Shown in pieces: positions 1 to 7,625 of a DNA stretch of 17,902 nt. The stretch covers positions 1 through 17,902 of the forward strand of contig CAKOUR010000019.1 of assembly GCA_934120635.1 (NCBI GenBank). Reading direction: 5' to 3'. Each line of letters opens with the position of its first letter. Within the stretch, counting starts at the first letter, position 1. Both the position numbers and the translations under genes were made by a program. The notes under the pieces are model-generated. The model worked only from the letters and a program-made list of their open reading frames with translations. It did no database searches and was not told where the DNA came from. Source of the stretch: an uncultured Bacilli bacterium (lineage in GTDB: Bacteria > Bacillota_I > Bacilli_A > RF39 > UBA660).

Positions 1-89
1 TCAAATGATAGGTTATCAATTGCTTTTGTAAGACTAGATTTATTGCCATAATATTTTTCAATTTTATCAATTTTTAAAATATTTTCCAT
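1..89 (-). CDS. ABC transporter ATP-binding protein, BceA-like (N-terminal fragment, runs off the window)
   Basis: Only the first 29 codons are inside the window. They read MENILKIDKIEKYYGNK followed by a segment ending AIDNLSF, the usual N-terminal strand pattern of MacB/LolD/BceA-type ATPases just before the Walker A loop. The Walker motifs lie outside. The ATG at 87-89 is preceded by a strong AAGGAGA site. It follows a Bce-type regulator and kinase on the same strand after an 87-nt gap holding a dyad likely bound by that regulator. By analogy with BceRS-BceAB this would be the ATPase of a peptide-antibiotic sensing and detoxification transporter. The permease should be next, to the left. 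The family is clear from context, but only a short stretch can be seen. Confidence 0.75.
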   Translation of the reverse strand, partial: MENILKIDKIEKYYGNKSSLTKAIDNLSF

Positions 90-149
90 ATAATTTCTCC
101 TTCCATAAATAATAATAAATTAAAAATATTATTTTGTCGTTCGTTCAAT

Positions 150-175
150 ATTACAAAACATTACAATTTTGTAAT
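150..175 (-). promoter_or_regulatory. Bce-type response-regulator binding site upstream of the ABC transporter gene
   Basis: Positions 161-174 read TTACAATTTTGTAA, a perfect TTACA-N4-TGTAA dyad (7-2-7 when extended to 160-175). A third half-site ATTACAA at 150-156 lies exactly 10 bp from the one at 160-166, one helical turn away. BceR-family regulators bind TnACA-N4-TGTAA dyads just upstream of the -35 of their transporter operons. Read leftward, a possible -35 (TTGAAC, complement of 143-148) follows immediately. No good -10 is visible, which fits an activator-dependent promoter. The site starts right at the kinase stop codon. Confidence 0.6.
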
Positions 176-176
176 A

Positions 177-1196
177 TTACTTTAAAACTTCATAATATTT
201 GTCTTTTACAAATGTTATATATACTCGTGTATATTCATTTTCTTTTGATTCAATATTTATTTTATGCCCTAGTTTACTACACATATTTTTAGCAATAAAT
301 AATCCCATACCAGTTGATTTACTTGTATTCCTTCCATTTTCTCCTGTAAAGGACTTATCAAATACTTGCTTTAAATCAGAAGCTTTTATTCCTATGCCAT
401 TATCTTCAATTATAAGTGTAGTTTTATATTTTTCATCTCTTACAGATATTTTGATGTAAGAATTATTAATATCTCTTTTATATTTAATACAATTATTAAT
501 AATTTGACCTAATATAAATTCTAACCATTTAGAATCGGTTAAGACTTTAACATTAACATTTTCAACATTATAATCAACTTTATTTTCTAGTAGGTCATCC
601 ATGTTTTTAAGACCTACATTTTTTATTACTTTTGATAATTCTGTATCTTTTATCAAATAATCTTTTTCTGCATTCTCACTTCTTGCATAATATAATACTT
701 GCTCTACATAATTCTCTAATCGTTTTAGTTGTGATTTTGTCTTTTTATCAAATTTATCTTTATGATTATTACTAATCAATATTAAAGTTGCTAATGGAAT
801 TTTTACTTCATGGATCCACATTTCTATATAGTTTTTAAAGTCATCCCATTGTTCTTCTATTCTCTTAACATTTTCACTCATTGATTTATTAATTTCATAG
901 AGTGCTTGATACAATAATTTGCCTTCATAAAATACTGGTTTATCAAGAGTTTCTAATACTAAATAACCTTTATCTAATGCCTCAATATTAGAAATTAATT
1001 CTGTATAAAATTTTTTCTTTCTTAAATAATCAATTAATAAAAGCGATAAACTCCAAATAATTAATACAAATGTTGTGGCAATTATTACACCATTATCAAT
1101 TTTAAAAGCAAAGAATATAAGCAATATGATACCAATACTAATTAGTGATAGAAGAAGTGCATAAATTTTATCTTTTAAATATCTACAAAATTTCAT
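177..1196 (-). CDS. Intramembrane-sensing histidine kinase, BceS-like
   Basis: This is a 339-residue sensor kinase of the Bce/intramembrane-sensing type. Two membrane helices (about residues 12-31 and 37-56) are joined by only about five residues, so there is no extracellular sensor domain. Such kinases receive their signal from the partner ABC transporter. The dimerisation/phosphoacceptor box has H129-E130 in the segment MWIHEVKIPL. The ATPase domain has the N box around N234-N235 (QIINNCIKY), the G1 box at 265-269 (DNGIGI), an F box near 279-283 and the G2 box TGMGLF at 295-300. The start ATG overlaps the stop of the regulator gene (ATGA), implying translational coupling. It would phosphorylate the adjacent regulator in response to cell-envelope-active peptides; the specific ligand cannot be read from the sequence. 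Confidence 0.9.
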   Translation of the reverse strand: MKFCRYLKDKIYALLLSLISIGIILLIFFAFKIDNGVIIATTFVLIIWSLSLLLIDYLRKKKFYTELISNIEALDKGYLVLETLDKPVFYEGKLLYQALYEINKSMSENVKRIEEQWDDFKNYIEMWIHEVKIPLATLILISNNHKDKFDKKTKSQLKRLENYVEQVLYYARSENAEKDYLIKDTELSKVIKNVGLKNMDDLLENKVDYNVENVNVKVLTDSKWLEFILGQIINNCIKYKRDINNSYIKISVRDEKYKTTLIIEDNGIGIKASDLKQVFDKSFTGENGRNTSKSTGMGLFIAKNMCSKLGHKINIESKENEYTRVYITFVKDKYYEVLK

Positions 1197-1855
1197 AATA
1201 AAATATAACCCATTCCTTTTCTAGTATCTATTGCATCTTCATAGCCAACACTTTTTAATTTTGCTCTTAATCTACTTATATTTACAGTTAAAGCATTATC
1301 ATTGATAAACTCATCATTGTTCCATAAATCTGTCATCAGTTCATCTCTAGTAACAATTTTATTTTGATGATTAAGTAAAAAACAAAATATTATCATCTCA
1401 TTTTTAGTTAAAATAATTTCTGCATCTTCTTTTTTTATAATTCCTTTTTGAACATTTATTTTTAAATCTTTATATGAAAGAACATTTGATTTTGCATTTG
1501 TTCTTTTTAATACTGCCCCAATTCTTAGAAGAAGTATATTAGGATTATATGGTTTAGTTATATAATCATCTGCTCCATAAGAAATAGATAATGCCTCATC
1601 AATTTCAGAATTTCTACTAGTTACCATTATTACAGGAATATTAGATGTTTTTCTTAGATCTTGTAGTAATATTTCACCATTTATATAAGGTATGTTTATA
1701 TCTAGTAATATTAAATCTGGTGAAGATTCAATTATTTCATTTAAGGAATTTTTAAAGTTTCTTAAAATGATAGGTTTATAATTATTATTTTCTAAAAGTT
1801 CTGATAACTCGTTACATATTGCATTATCATCTTCAATAATCATAATTTTTTTCAT
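1193..1855 (-). CDS. OmpR/PhoB-family response regulator, BceR-like
   Basis: The N-terminal receiver domain (about 1-115) has the acidic pair D9-D10 (IIEDD), phosphoacceptor D52 (LILLDINIP), T79 and K101 (YITKPY). A winged-helix DNA-binding domain of the OmpR type fills about 125-220, ending RKGMGYILL. The frame stays open to a GTG at 1867, but I chose the ATG at 1853-1855 because GGTGA sits about 8 nt upstream and the protein then starts at the usual MKKIMIIEDD. The stop overlaps the kinase start by ATGA. A TTACA-N4-TGTAA dyad like the one before the ABC gene lies just upstream, suggesting autoregulation. Family confident; the BceR subtype rests on the kinase architecture and the operon. Confidence 0.9.
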   Translation of the reverse strand: MKKIMIIEDDNAICNELSELLENNNYKPIILRNFKNSLNEIIESSPDLILLDINIPYINGEILLQDLRKTSNIPVIMVTSRNSEIDEALSISYGADDYITKPYNPNILLLRIGAVLKRTNAKSNVLSYKDLKINVQKGIIKKEDAEIILTKNEMIIFCFLLNHQNKIVTRDELMTDLWNNDEFINDNALTVNISRLRAKLKSVGYEDAIDTRKGMGYILL

Positions 1856-1881
1856 ATATTTCACCACATTTCTTATAAATT

Positions 1882-1890
1882 ATTATATCA
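1882..1890 (-). promoter_or_regulatory. Promoter (-10 element) of the response-regulator/kinase operon
   Basis: Read leftward, the element is TGATATAAT: a perfect TATAAT -10 (complement of 1882-1887) with an extended TG. There is no good -35 at the right distance; the region instead holds the regulator-type dyad at 1911-1924 and a second dyad at 1896-1912, as expected for an activated promoter. Confidence 0.6.
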
Positions 1891-1910
1891 CGAATAAGGT
1901 AGATCTTACC

Positions 1911-1924
1911 TTACAGTTTTGTAA
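1911..1924 (-). promoter_or_regulatory. Putative autoregulatory Bce-type regulator binding site
   Basis: The sequence is TTACAGTTTTGTAA, again TTACA-N4-TGTAA, differing at one base from the 161-174 dyad before the ABC gene. It lies just upstream of the position where the -35 of the regulator gene should be. The same dyad at both promoters of one locus, matching the known motif of the regulator family, supports autoregulation. Confidence 0.55.
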
Positions 1925-1991
1925 TATAAAAAAGGAATTATTATTTTAATGATTCTTTCCTACGTTATGTATTTATTCATCAATAACTTAG

Positions 1992-2031
1992 AAAAAGTCT
2001 TAATTAGAAATAAAACTAATTAAGACTTTTT
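1992..2031 (-). terminator. Intrinsic terminator, bidirectional
   Basis: A perfect 16-bp stem (1992-2007 with 2016-2031) encloses an 8-nt loop AAATAAAA, with a T run on both sides. On the minus strand it ends the peptidase transcript; the TAA stop of that gene lies inside the stem. On the plus strand it is followed by TTTTTTCTTCTTTT. Confidence 0.85.
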
Positions 2032-3483
2032 TCTTCTTTTCACCTCTTCATTTTGAGTTGCCTTCCATATATTTTCAATTCCAAAGTACTTTAATACTTG
2101 AGAGAGTGTAAAGTATTCCAAATGAGTAGTTATATTAAACATTTTAGGTAATATTATTTCTAAGTCTTGTTCTAATAAAATATCTGCTATATGATTTCCA
2201 ATTAAATATTGATAAATTTCTATAATCGTATTCCCTTTCTGATATAAAAGTTTAACATCTTCATCAATATTCTTTTTTACTATTTCCTCATAGTTAAATT
2301 TTTTATTTTGAAGATATTCTATTAATTTAACTATTTCTTGATTATCAGTAGTGTAATTAGTAAGTTTTTCTTCAATACTTGTTTCAATATTTAATCTCTT
2401 TTTTTGCTCTTCTACTTTATTTTCTAACGTAATTACCTCTCCATTATTATATTTTTGAATATCAATGAAAATATTATAAAATGGCATAACAATTAAGAAA
2501 TTATTTTGATTTCTAAAACTAGCAATACTTTCTACAATCGATTTAGGATAACCAATTTCTATTAAGTATTTTGCAGCTAATTTTTCAAAAAAGATAGCCG
2601 GAAATTCTGCAATTCCCTTTAAACAATCTTCTTTACCTAAGGTATATTTGTAAGACATAGATACATAGTGAGAAAACTCATGAACTAAAGTAATAAAGCT
2701 ATCAATAAATCCATCACTATTAACATTAATTTTAACCCGATTATCCTGCATATCCAAGTAACAGCATGAAACTTTATCACTATCCTTTGTCATTCCACGA
2801 TTTTCTTTTAATTGAATATATAAATCACACCAGCTTTGTGGAGCCCCTATCCTATTTAAAAAGTCAAGAAAAATTTTCTCTTCCTCATCCTTCTTCTTTA
2901 AAGGCAAATCATCTTTGTTATTTATTTTAGCAAGATCAATTAATACTTTAGAAAAAATTTCTTCAAAATTATCAAAAAAAATAAAATCCTGTTGATTTAA
3001 ACTATTTGTAATTATTTTTAAATAATGATTATAAGTAGAAAATCTACTTTTATCTTTTAACCAATTTTCCAATTCTAATTTATTATCATGCGTTTTTAAA
3101 AACTGAAAAAAAGTATTCCAGTCTTTGTTTTCCATATAATACTTTGTTGCAATATAAGTAAAAACACTATCATTATTCAATAAACTTTCTTCTTTATTTA
3201 TTAAAGCAATATATAATTTAAAAAGTAACTCTCCCTTTTTTACAACGGACATAAAGTACTTATTATTTAATAATGATTTTATTTGTTCTTGAAAGAAAGC
3301 ATCAAAATCTTCAATAAAAATTGTATTTTCTTTATCAATATGAACTAAAGATAAATTTTTTTCTTGATAACTATTTAAAAGTGTTGGATTTAATTTTATA
3401 GTATTTTCAATTTCTTCAATATTTTTATTTTTAACTGTATCATATATTAATGTAATATCATTAATCTTTTTTTCTTTTATCAT
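2020..3483 (-). CDS. Putative zinc metallopeptidase, M3 (oligopeptidase)-like
   Basis: This is a 487-residue protein without signal peptide or membrane segments, so probably cytoplasmic. The zinc site is HEFSH at 268-272, with E293 as likely third ligand in EFPAIFFE. The pattern E-x-P-(x)4-E mirrors the FVEAPSQMLENW segment of M3 oligopeptidases. The ligand comes 25 residues after the first His, against about 29 in thimet oligopeptidase, so this is a divergent member. The N-terminal 200 residues are Lys/Glu/Asn-rich and probably helical; I recognise no domain there. At under 500 residues it is shorter than typical M3 enzymes (about 560-700). The start ATG has AAAGGAG upstream. It is a single-gene unit with its own promoter and terminator. 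It would cleave peptides; the substrate is unknown. Confidence 0.6.
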   Translation of the reverse strand: MIKEKKINDITLIYDTVKNKNIEEIENTIKLNPTLLNSYQEKNLSLVHIDKENTIFIEDFDAFFQEQIKSLLNNKYFMSVVKKGELLFKLYIALINKEESLLNNDSVFTYIATKYYMENKDWNTFFQFLKTHDNKLELENWLKDKSRFSTYNHYLKIITNSLNQQDFIFFDNFEEIFSKVLIDLAKINNKDDLPLKKKDEEEKIFLDFLNRIGAPQSWCDLYIQLKENRGMTKDSDKVSCCYLDMQDNRVKINVNSDGFIDSFITLVHEFSHYVSMSYKYTLGKEDCLKGIAEFPAIFFEKLAAKYLIEIGYPKSIVESIASFRNQNNFLIVMPFYNIFIDIQKYNNGEVITLENKVEEQKKRLNIETSIEEKLTNYTTDNQEIVKLIEYLQNKKFNYEEIVKKNIDEDVKLLYQKGNTIIEIYQYLIGNHIADILLEQDLEIILPKMFNITTHLEYFTLSQVLKYFGIENIWKATQNEEVKRRKKS

Positions 3484-3509
3484 AGTCTTTTCTCCTTTTT
3501 GTGGGTAGT

Positions 3510-3518
3510 ATTATAACA
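3510..3518 (-). promoter_or_regulatory. Promoter of the peptidase gene (extended -10)
   Basis: Read leftward it is TGTTATAAT, a perfect TATAAT with an extended TG, 27 nt upstream of the start codon. The hexamer 17 bp upstream (TAGTAA) is a poor -35, so the call rests on the extended -10. Confidence 0.55.
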
Positions 3519-3784
3519 TTTATTTATTGATTTTACTATATTTTTTCTAGATAAATATATTTTCAAATTATTAGATTTAAAATACAATAATAAAAAGTTA
3601 TTATAAAAAATATATTTCATAACAAAAAGAATAAATAAGTATTTTAAACATAAAAAATAACTTTCTCTTTATTCCTATTTTATAAAAACTATTTTTAAAT
3701 AATCTCCCTATTCCTAATAGTATAGATTACCTTTTAAATAACCATCACTTAACCTAATATTTCTTTTTCTTAACAAAAATAAAA

Positions 3785-3814
3785 ACATCATCCCTTACCT
3801 TTAAGAAATGATGT
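3785..3814 (-). terminator. Intrinsic terminator of the S1-domain gene
   Basis: A 13-bp stem (ACATCATTTCTTA with TAAGGGATGATGT, including three G-U pairs) and a 4-nt loop are followed leftward by TTTTATTTTTG. It lies 20 nt past the stop of the S1-domain gene, ending the T-box-HD-valS-S1 transcript. Confidence 0.8.
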
Positions 3815-3834
3815 AATTTATAACTTACCCAAAT

Positions 3835-4197
3835 TTAAAATTCATTAGTAATATCTTTAATTTTTTGATTAATCCATCCCTCTAAATGATCCTCTAAAGG
3901 TTGAAAACCGCTCTTAGTCTCAGACATTCTCTTTAACTTAACGCCACTCTTTTTATAATCAATATCCTTAATACTAAGTTTTATTTTCTTATCATGATCA
4001 TCAACTTGAATCACCTCAGCATAAATATTATCACCAACACTTACAAAATCATGAACATCTTTAACATATCCATAAGATATCTCCGAAATATGAATTAATC
4101 CCTTATAATCATCATCAGATAATGAAGCAAAAGCCCCATATTTCTGTATTCCAGTAATTTTCACTTGAATAATATCCTTTTGATTTACCTTTGGCAA
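3835..4197 (-). CDS. S1-domain RNA-binding protein, general stress protein 13 (YugI/CvfD)-like
   Basis: This 120-residue protein is essentially one S1 OB-fold domain (residues about 7-77). It has the hallmark segments VKITGIQKYGAF, KGLIHISEIS, VGDNIYAEVIQVD and KIKLSIKD, followed by a short tail. Size and layout match the small S1 proteins GSP13/YugI (about 130 residues), which associate with ribosomes and tune translation. The start is a TTG at 4195-4197: the in-frame TAA lies only six codons upstream with no other start between, and a GGTGGTGG ribosome site precedes it. It lies 63 nt after valS with no terminator between, so it is probably co-transcribed, but an extended -10 in the gap offers a private promoter. 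Confidence 0.85.
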   Translation of the reverse strand: MPKVNQKDIIQVKITGIQKYGAFASLSDDDYKGLIHISEISYGYVKDVHDFVSVGDNIYAEVIQVDDHDKKIKLSIKDIDYKKSGVKLKRMSETKSGFQPLEDHLEGWINQKIKDITNEF

Positions 4198-4200
4198 AGT

Positions 4201-4209
4201 ACCACCACC
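4201..4209 (-). promoter_or_regulatory. Ribosome binding site fixing the TTG start of the S1-domain gene
   Basis: Read leftward, GGTGGTGGT stands 3 nt before TTG. It is the only Shine-Dalgarno-like sequence near the beginning of this frame, and the frame is closed by TAA just upstream, so the TTG is forced. Confidence 0.6.
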
Positions 4210-4220
4210 ATTCGGTTAAT

Positions 4221-4229
4221 ATTATATCA
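4221..4229 (-). promoter_or_regulatory. Secondary promoter for the S1-domain gene
   Basis: The extended -10 TGATATAAT (read leftward) is identical to the one before the response-regulator gene. The hexamer 17 bp upstream, TTTAAA, is weak. It would let the S1-domain gene be expressed independently of the valine T-box. Confidence 0.5.
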
Positions 4230-4260
4230 TTTTTTCACCTATTTTTAAAACGAATTATAA

Positions 4261-6786
4261 CTAACTTTCTAATTCAGCCAACTTTTTCTTTTCCTCAGCT
4301 AATTTTTGTCTATCCATATCAACAATATTTTGAGGTGCTTTCTTTACATAATTTTCATTACTAAGTAACTTCTCTCTTCTAGCAATTGATGCTCTTAATA
4401 CCTCAATTTGCTTCATTTCTAATAACTTATCAGCCTCACTCATTGCCTTTTCAAAGAAAATTTGTGCTTTCACACGCTTAGAAAATACTTTATAAGCTTT
4501 CATTCCAAGAGGTTCAGTAACTAGATTATCTTGAAGCTTTAACATCTTAATGATTAACTCATTATCATCTGTAGTATCAAACATAACCTTCATCTCTTTA
4601 GTCATATTATTCTCTGCTTTAACATTTCTAAAATTCTTAATAAACTCAACCTCATCATCAACAATTCTCTCCTCTTCAGGGAAAACATATTTCTTTGTAG
4701 ATTTTGGATATTTAGAAATCATAATTGATTCTACTTCTTTAACAGGTAACATTTGATAAATTTCTTCTGTTACATAAGGCATAAATGGATGAAGTAATTT
4801 CAAAATTCCCGTTAAAACATAACACAAAGTAGACTTTGTTGAAACATCATCAATAGAATATTTAGCCATTTCAATATAATAATCACAAAAATAATTCCAA
4901 GTAAAATCATAAATAGCACTAGAAGCATTATTAAATTCATAGCGATCCATAAATTTCTTTGTCGTAGAAATTGTTTTTTCATACTTTGTCAATATCCATT
5001 TATCCTCTGGTTTTAAATCATCTAAACAAATTTCTGACAAATCCTCAATATTCATCAAAACAAAACGAGAAGCATTCCAAATCTTATTAATATAATTCCA
5101 AGTTGCTTTAATTTTATCTTCATCAAAACGCATATCTGTTCCACTCGCTACATCAGTTGCCAAATAATATCTTAAAGCATCAGCCCCATATAAAGCAATC
5201 ATATCAAAAGGATCAATACCATTACCTAAACTTTTACTAAATTTTCTTCCTTGTTTATCACGAATTAACCCATGAATTAAACAATCCTTAAATGGACGAC
5301 GACCTAATAATTCTTCTCCTTGAAAAGTCATTCTATTTACCCAAAATGGAATAATATCATAACCAGTAACTAAACAATTATTTGGATAATATCTCTTTAA
5401 ACTTTCCGTTTCATTAGGCCATCCCAAAGTTGCAAAAGGCCATAAAGCACTAGAAAACCAAGTATCTAAAACATCTTCATCTTGAACCCATCCTTCTCCC
5501 TTCGGAGGATTCATTCCAACATAAACTTCATCATCCTTATACCAAGCAGGAATCCGATGTCCCCACCAAAGTTGCCTAGAAATACACCAATCATAAGTAA
5601 TCTCCATCCAATGATTCATTGTCTTTTCATACCTCTTTGGTACAAAATGAACTTTTGTATCAGTATTTTTTTGATTATCTAACACCTTATCAGCCAAAGG
5701 TCTCATCTTTACAAACCATTGTTTTTTAATCATCGGCTCTACTAAAGCACCAGTTCTCTCAGAATGACCAACTTCATGAACAATAGGCTCCACAGAAAGT
5801 AAAAGATCTTGTTCCTTTAAATCTTGAACAACACGCTCTCTAGCTTCTTCCCTAGATAATCCTTGATATTTACCACAATTCTCATTCATTGTAGCATCAT
5901 CATTCATAATAACAATTCTTTCCAAATCATGACGAAGACCAACTTCAAAATCATTAGGATCAGAAGCAGGCGTAATCTTTACTGCTCCTGTCCCCTTCTC
6001 CATATCCGCATGTTCATCAGTAATAACAGGAATCTTTCTTCCAACTAAAGGCAAAATAACATTCTTTCCAATAAAATCTTGATATCTAGGATCCTTCTCA
6101 TTAACAGCAACAGCAGTATCTCCAAATAAAGTCTCAGGTCTAGTTGTCGCAACATCAATATACTTATTACTATTCTCCAATAAGTATTTTAAATGATAAA
6201 AAGCACTCTTTTCTTCCCCATAAATAACTTCTTCATTAGAAAGAGCAGTCTTCGCAACAGGATCCCAATTAATAATCTTTTCTCCACGATAAATTAACCC
6301 TTTATGATAATAATCAACAAAAACACGTTTTACAGCTTCCTCCAAGCCCTGATCCAAAGTAAATCTCTCCATAGAATAATCCAGAGAAATCCCTAACTTT
6401 GCCCACTGACTCCTAATAATATCAGCATGCTCATTAGTCCAGTTCCAACACTCTTCCAAAAATTTCTCTCTACCAACACTATATTTATCTAATCCTTTAT
6501 CCTTTAATCTTTTTACTACCTTAGCCTCTGTAGCAATTGCTGCATGATCCATACCAGGTAACCACAAAGCATCATAACCTTCCATACGCTTATATCGAAT
6601 AATCGCATCTTGTATCGTAACATTCCATGCATGACCTAAATGCAATTTTCCAGTAACATTAGGAGGAGGCAACACAATACAATAAGGCTTCTTTGACTGA
6701 TCACCAGACTTAAAATACCCTTTCTTTAACCAATATTCATACTTATCCTTCTCAACTTCTTTAAAATCATACTTCTTATCTAACAT
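4261..6786 (-). CDS. valS: Valine--tRNA ligase (ValRS)
   Basis: Class I aminoacyl-tRNA synthetase that charges tRNA-Val with valine; cytoplasmic and essential. The HIGH motif appears as HLGH at 49-52 inside PPPNVTGKLHLGHAW, and KMSKS as KFSKS near residue 515. The DTWFSSALWPF signature of ValRS and the editing (CP1) region with ATTRPETLFGDTAVAV are present. The C-terminal arm (about 775-841) is a Lys/Glu-rich coiled coil that binds tRNA. Its 841 residues are slightly shorter than the Bacillus enzyme. The ATG has AGAGGTGAG upstream. It lies 85 nt after the HD-protein gene; I see no promoter in the gap, so the T-box leader at 7626-7851 probably controls it by read-through. Confidence 0.98.
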   Translation of the reverse strand: MLDKKYDFKEVEKDKYEYWLKKGYFKSGDQSKKPYCIVLPPPNVTGKLHLGHAWNVTIQDAIIRYKRMEGYDALWLPGMDHAAIATEAKVVKRLKDKGLDKYSVGREKFLEECWNWTNEHADIIRSQWAKLGISLDYSMERFTLDQGLEEAVKRVFVDYYHKGLIYRGEKIINWDPVAKTALSNEEVIYGEEKSAFYHLKYLLENSNKYIDVATTRPETLFGDTAVAVNEKDPRYQDFIGKNVILPLVGRKIPVITDEHADMEKGTGAVKITPASDPNDFEVGLRHDLERIVIMNDDATMNENCGKYQGLSREEARERVVQDLKEQDLLLSVEPIVHEVGHSERTGALVEPMIKKQWFVKMRPLADKVLDNQKNTDTKVHFVPKRYEKTMNHWMEITYDWCISRQLWWGHRIPAWYKDDEVYVGMNPPKGEGWVQDEDVLDTWFSSALWPFATLGWPNETESLKRYYPNNCLVTGYDIIPFWVNRMTFQGEELLGRRPFKDCLIHGLIRDKQGRKFSKSLGNGIDPFDMIALYGADALRYYLATDVASGTDMRFDEDKIKATWNYINKIWNASRFVLMNIEDLSEICLDDLKPEDKWILTKYEKTISTTKKFMDRYEFNNASSAIYDFTWNYFCDYYIEMAKYSIDDVSTKSTLCYVLTGILKLLHPFMPYVTEEIYQMLPVKEVESIMISKYPKSTKKYVFPEEERIVDDEVEFIKNFRNVKAENNMTKEMKVMFDTTDDNELIIKMLKLQDNLVTEPLGMKAYKVFSKRVKAQIFFEKAMSEADKLLEMKQIEVLRASIARREKLLSNENYVKKAPQNIVDMDRQKLAEEKKKLAELES

Positions 6787-6871
6787 AATCTCACCTCTTC
6801 TATTTATTAAAAATACTGACTACTTTCTTTACTTTCTAAACATATATTCATAAATAACTCTCAAACATTCC

Positions 6872-7594
6872 TTAATGATATTTTTTCATTTCTCCTATAA
6901 CAAAACTTTTTAATTGTTCAATCTCTTCTATCTCTCCATAAAGTTCTAAAAGTTGAAATTTACAAGTAATAATATTTTTATTCTCAAGATATCGATAAGA
7001 ATAAGAAAAATTAAAATCAAAAATCCAAGAAATTTGTTTTAATATTACATCAGTATCAGACTGAATTAAATAATTAGAACATACTTGTTTCTGATAAATA
7101 CTATCAAGTAACTCCTTTTTTAAAATAATTTTTTCATCATTCATTACCAATTCTTGTGTTTCTAAAATATCTAATTTATCAGCATCTCTTATAATATTTA
7201 CAAAAAGCATTGTTTTATCATCCAATTTTGGTACCATCATTTTATTATGATACTTTACTGTATTCAAAATAATTTCTTGATACTTTTCAAACTTAGTTAA
7301 CTTTTGTATCAAATGCTCTTCTTTCAAAATTATTACCCCATAATCTCCATGATCAATAGATTCAAAATCCTTATAAGTATTATATTTCTCCCATTGATAA
7401 AATCTAGCAATATCATGAAATAAACCACAAATCAAAACTAAATCTTTTTCTAAAGAATTTAAATTCAAAGACTGCGCTATCTCGCCAGCTCTTTCCATAA
7501 CCCGAAAACTATGATGATACTTTCTCATAATATTCAAATCTGTTAAATCATAATTTTTAACATAATTATTAAATAGTTTTAAAAACTCTTCCAT
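6872..7594 (-). CDS. HD-domain phosphohydrolase, first gene of the T-box/valS unit
   Basis: This 240-residue soluble protein has a complete HD metal site: H28 (YHHSF), H60-D61 (LFHDIARF), H82 (DHGDYG), H116 (KYHNK) and D137 (RDADKLD). HD enzymes hydrolyse phosphate esters of nucleotides or related compounds; the substrate cannot be deduced. The C-terminal part contains FDFNFSYSYRYLE, shared with the neighbouring paralogue at 7901-8656. The ATG has a strong AGGAAGGAGG site. It is the first gene behind the valine-type T-box leader, ahead of valS, so uncharged tRNA-Val should raise its expression. That suggests, but does not prove, a role linked to amino-acid limitation or tRNA metabolism. Confidence 0.85.
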   Translation of the reverse strand: MEEFLKLFNNYVKNYDLTDLNIMRKYHHSFRVMERAGEIAQSLNLNSLEKDLVLICGLFHDIARFYQWEKYNTYKDFESIDHGDYGVIILKEEHLIQKLTKFEKYQEIILNTVKYHNKMMVPKLDDKTMLFVNIIRDADKLDILETQELVMNDEKIILKKELLDSIYQKQVCSNYLIQSDTDVILKQISWIFDFNFSYSYRYLENKNIITCKFQLLELYGEIEEIEQLKSFVIGEMKKYH

Positions 7595-7625
7595 CTTACC
7601 TCCTTCCTTTATTTTTCAAACAACA

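Larger units (their letters stand above)
3484..3834. other. Gene-free AT-rich gap of 351 bases
   Basis: The right part holds the terminator of the S1-domain gene (3785-3814) and the left part the peptidase promoter and ribosome site (3489-3518). Between about 3520 and 3784 I see only very AT-rich sequence: no reading frame with a convincing ribosome site, no RNA-like structure and no clear repeat. It also roughly marks where the strand composition of the window changes. Confidence 0.6.

Noticed and set aside
199..459. Plus-strand open frame of 86 codons inside the kinase gene
   Set aside because: Antisense shadow of the conserved ATPase domain of the kinase; no ribosome site.
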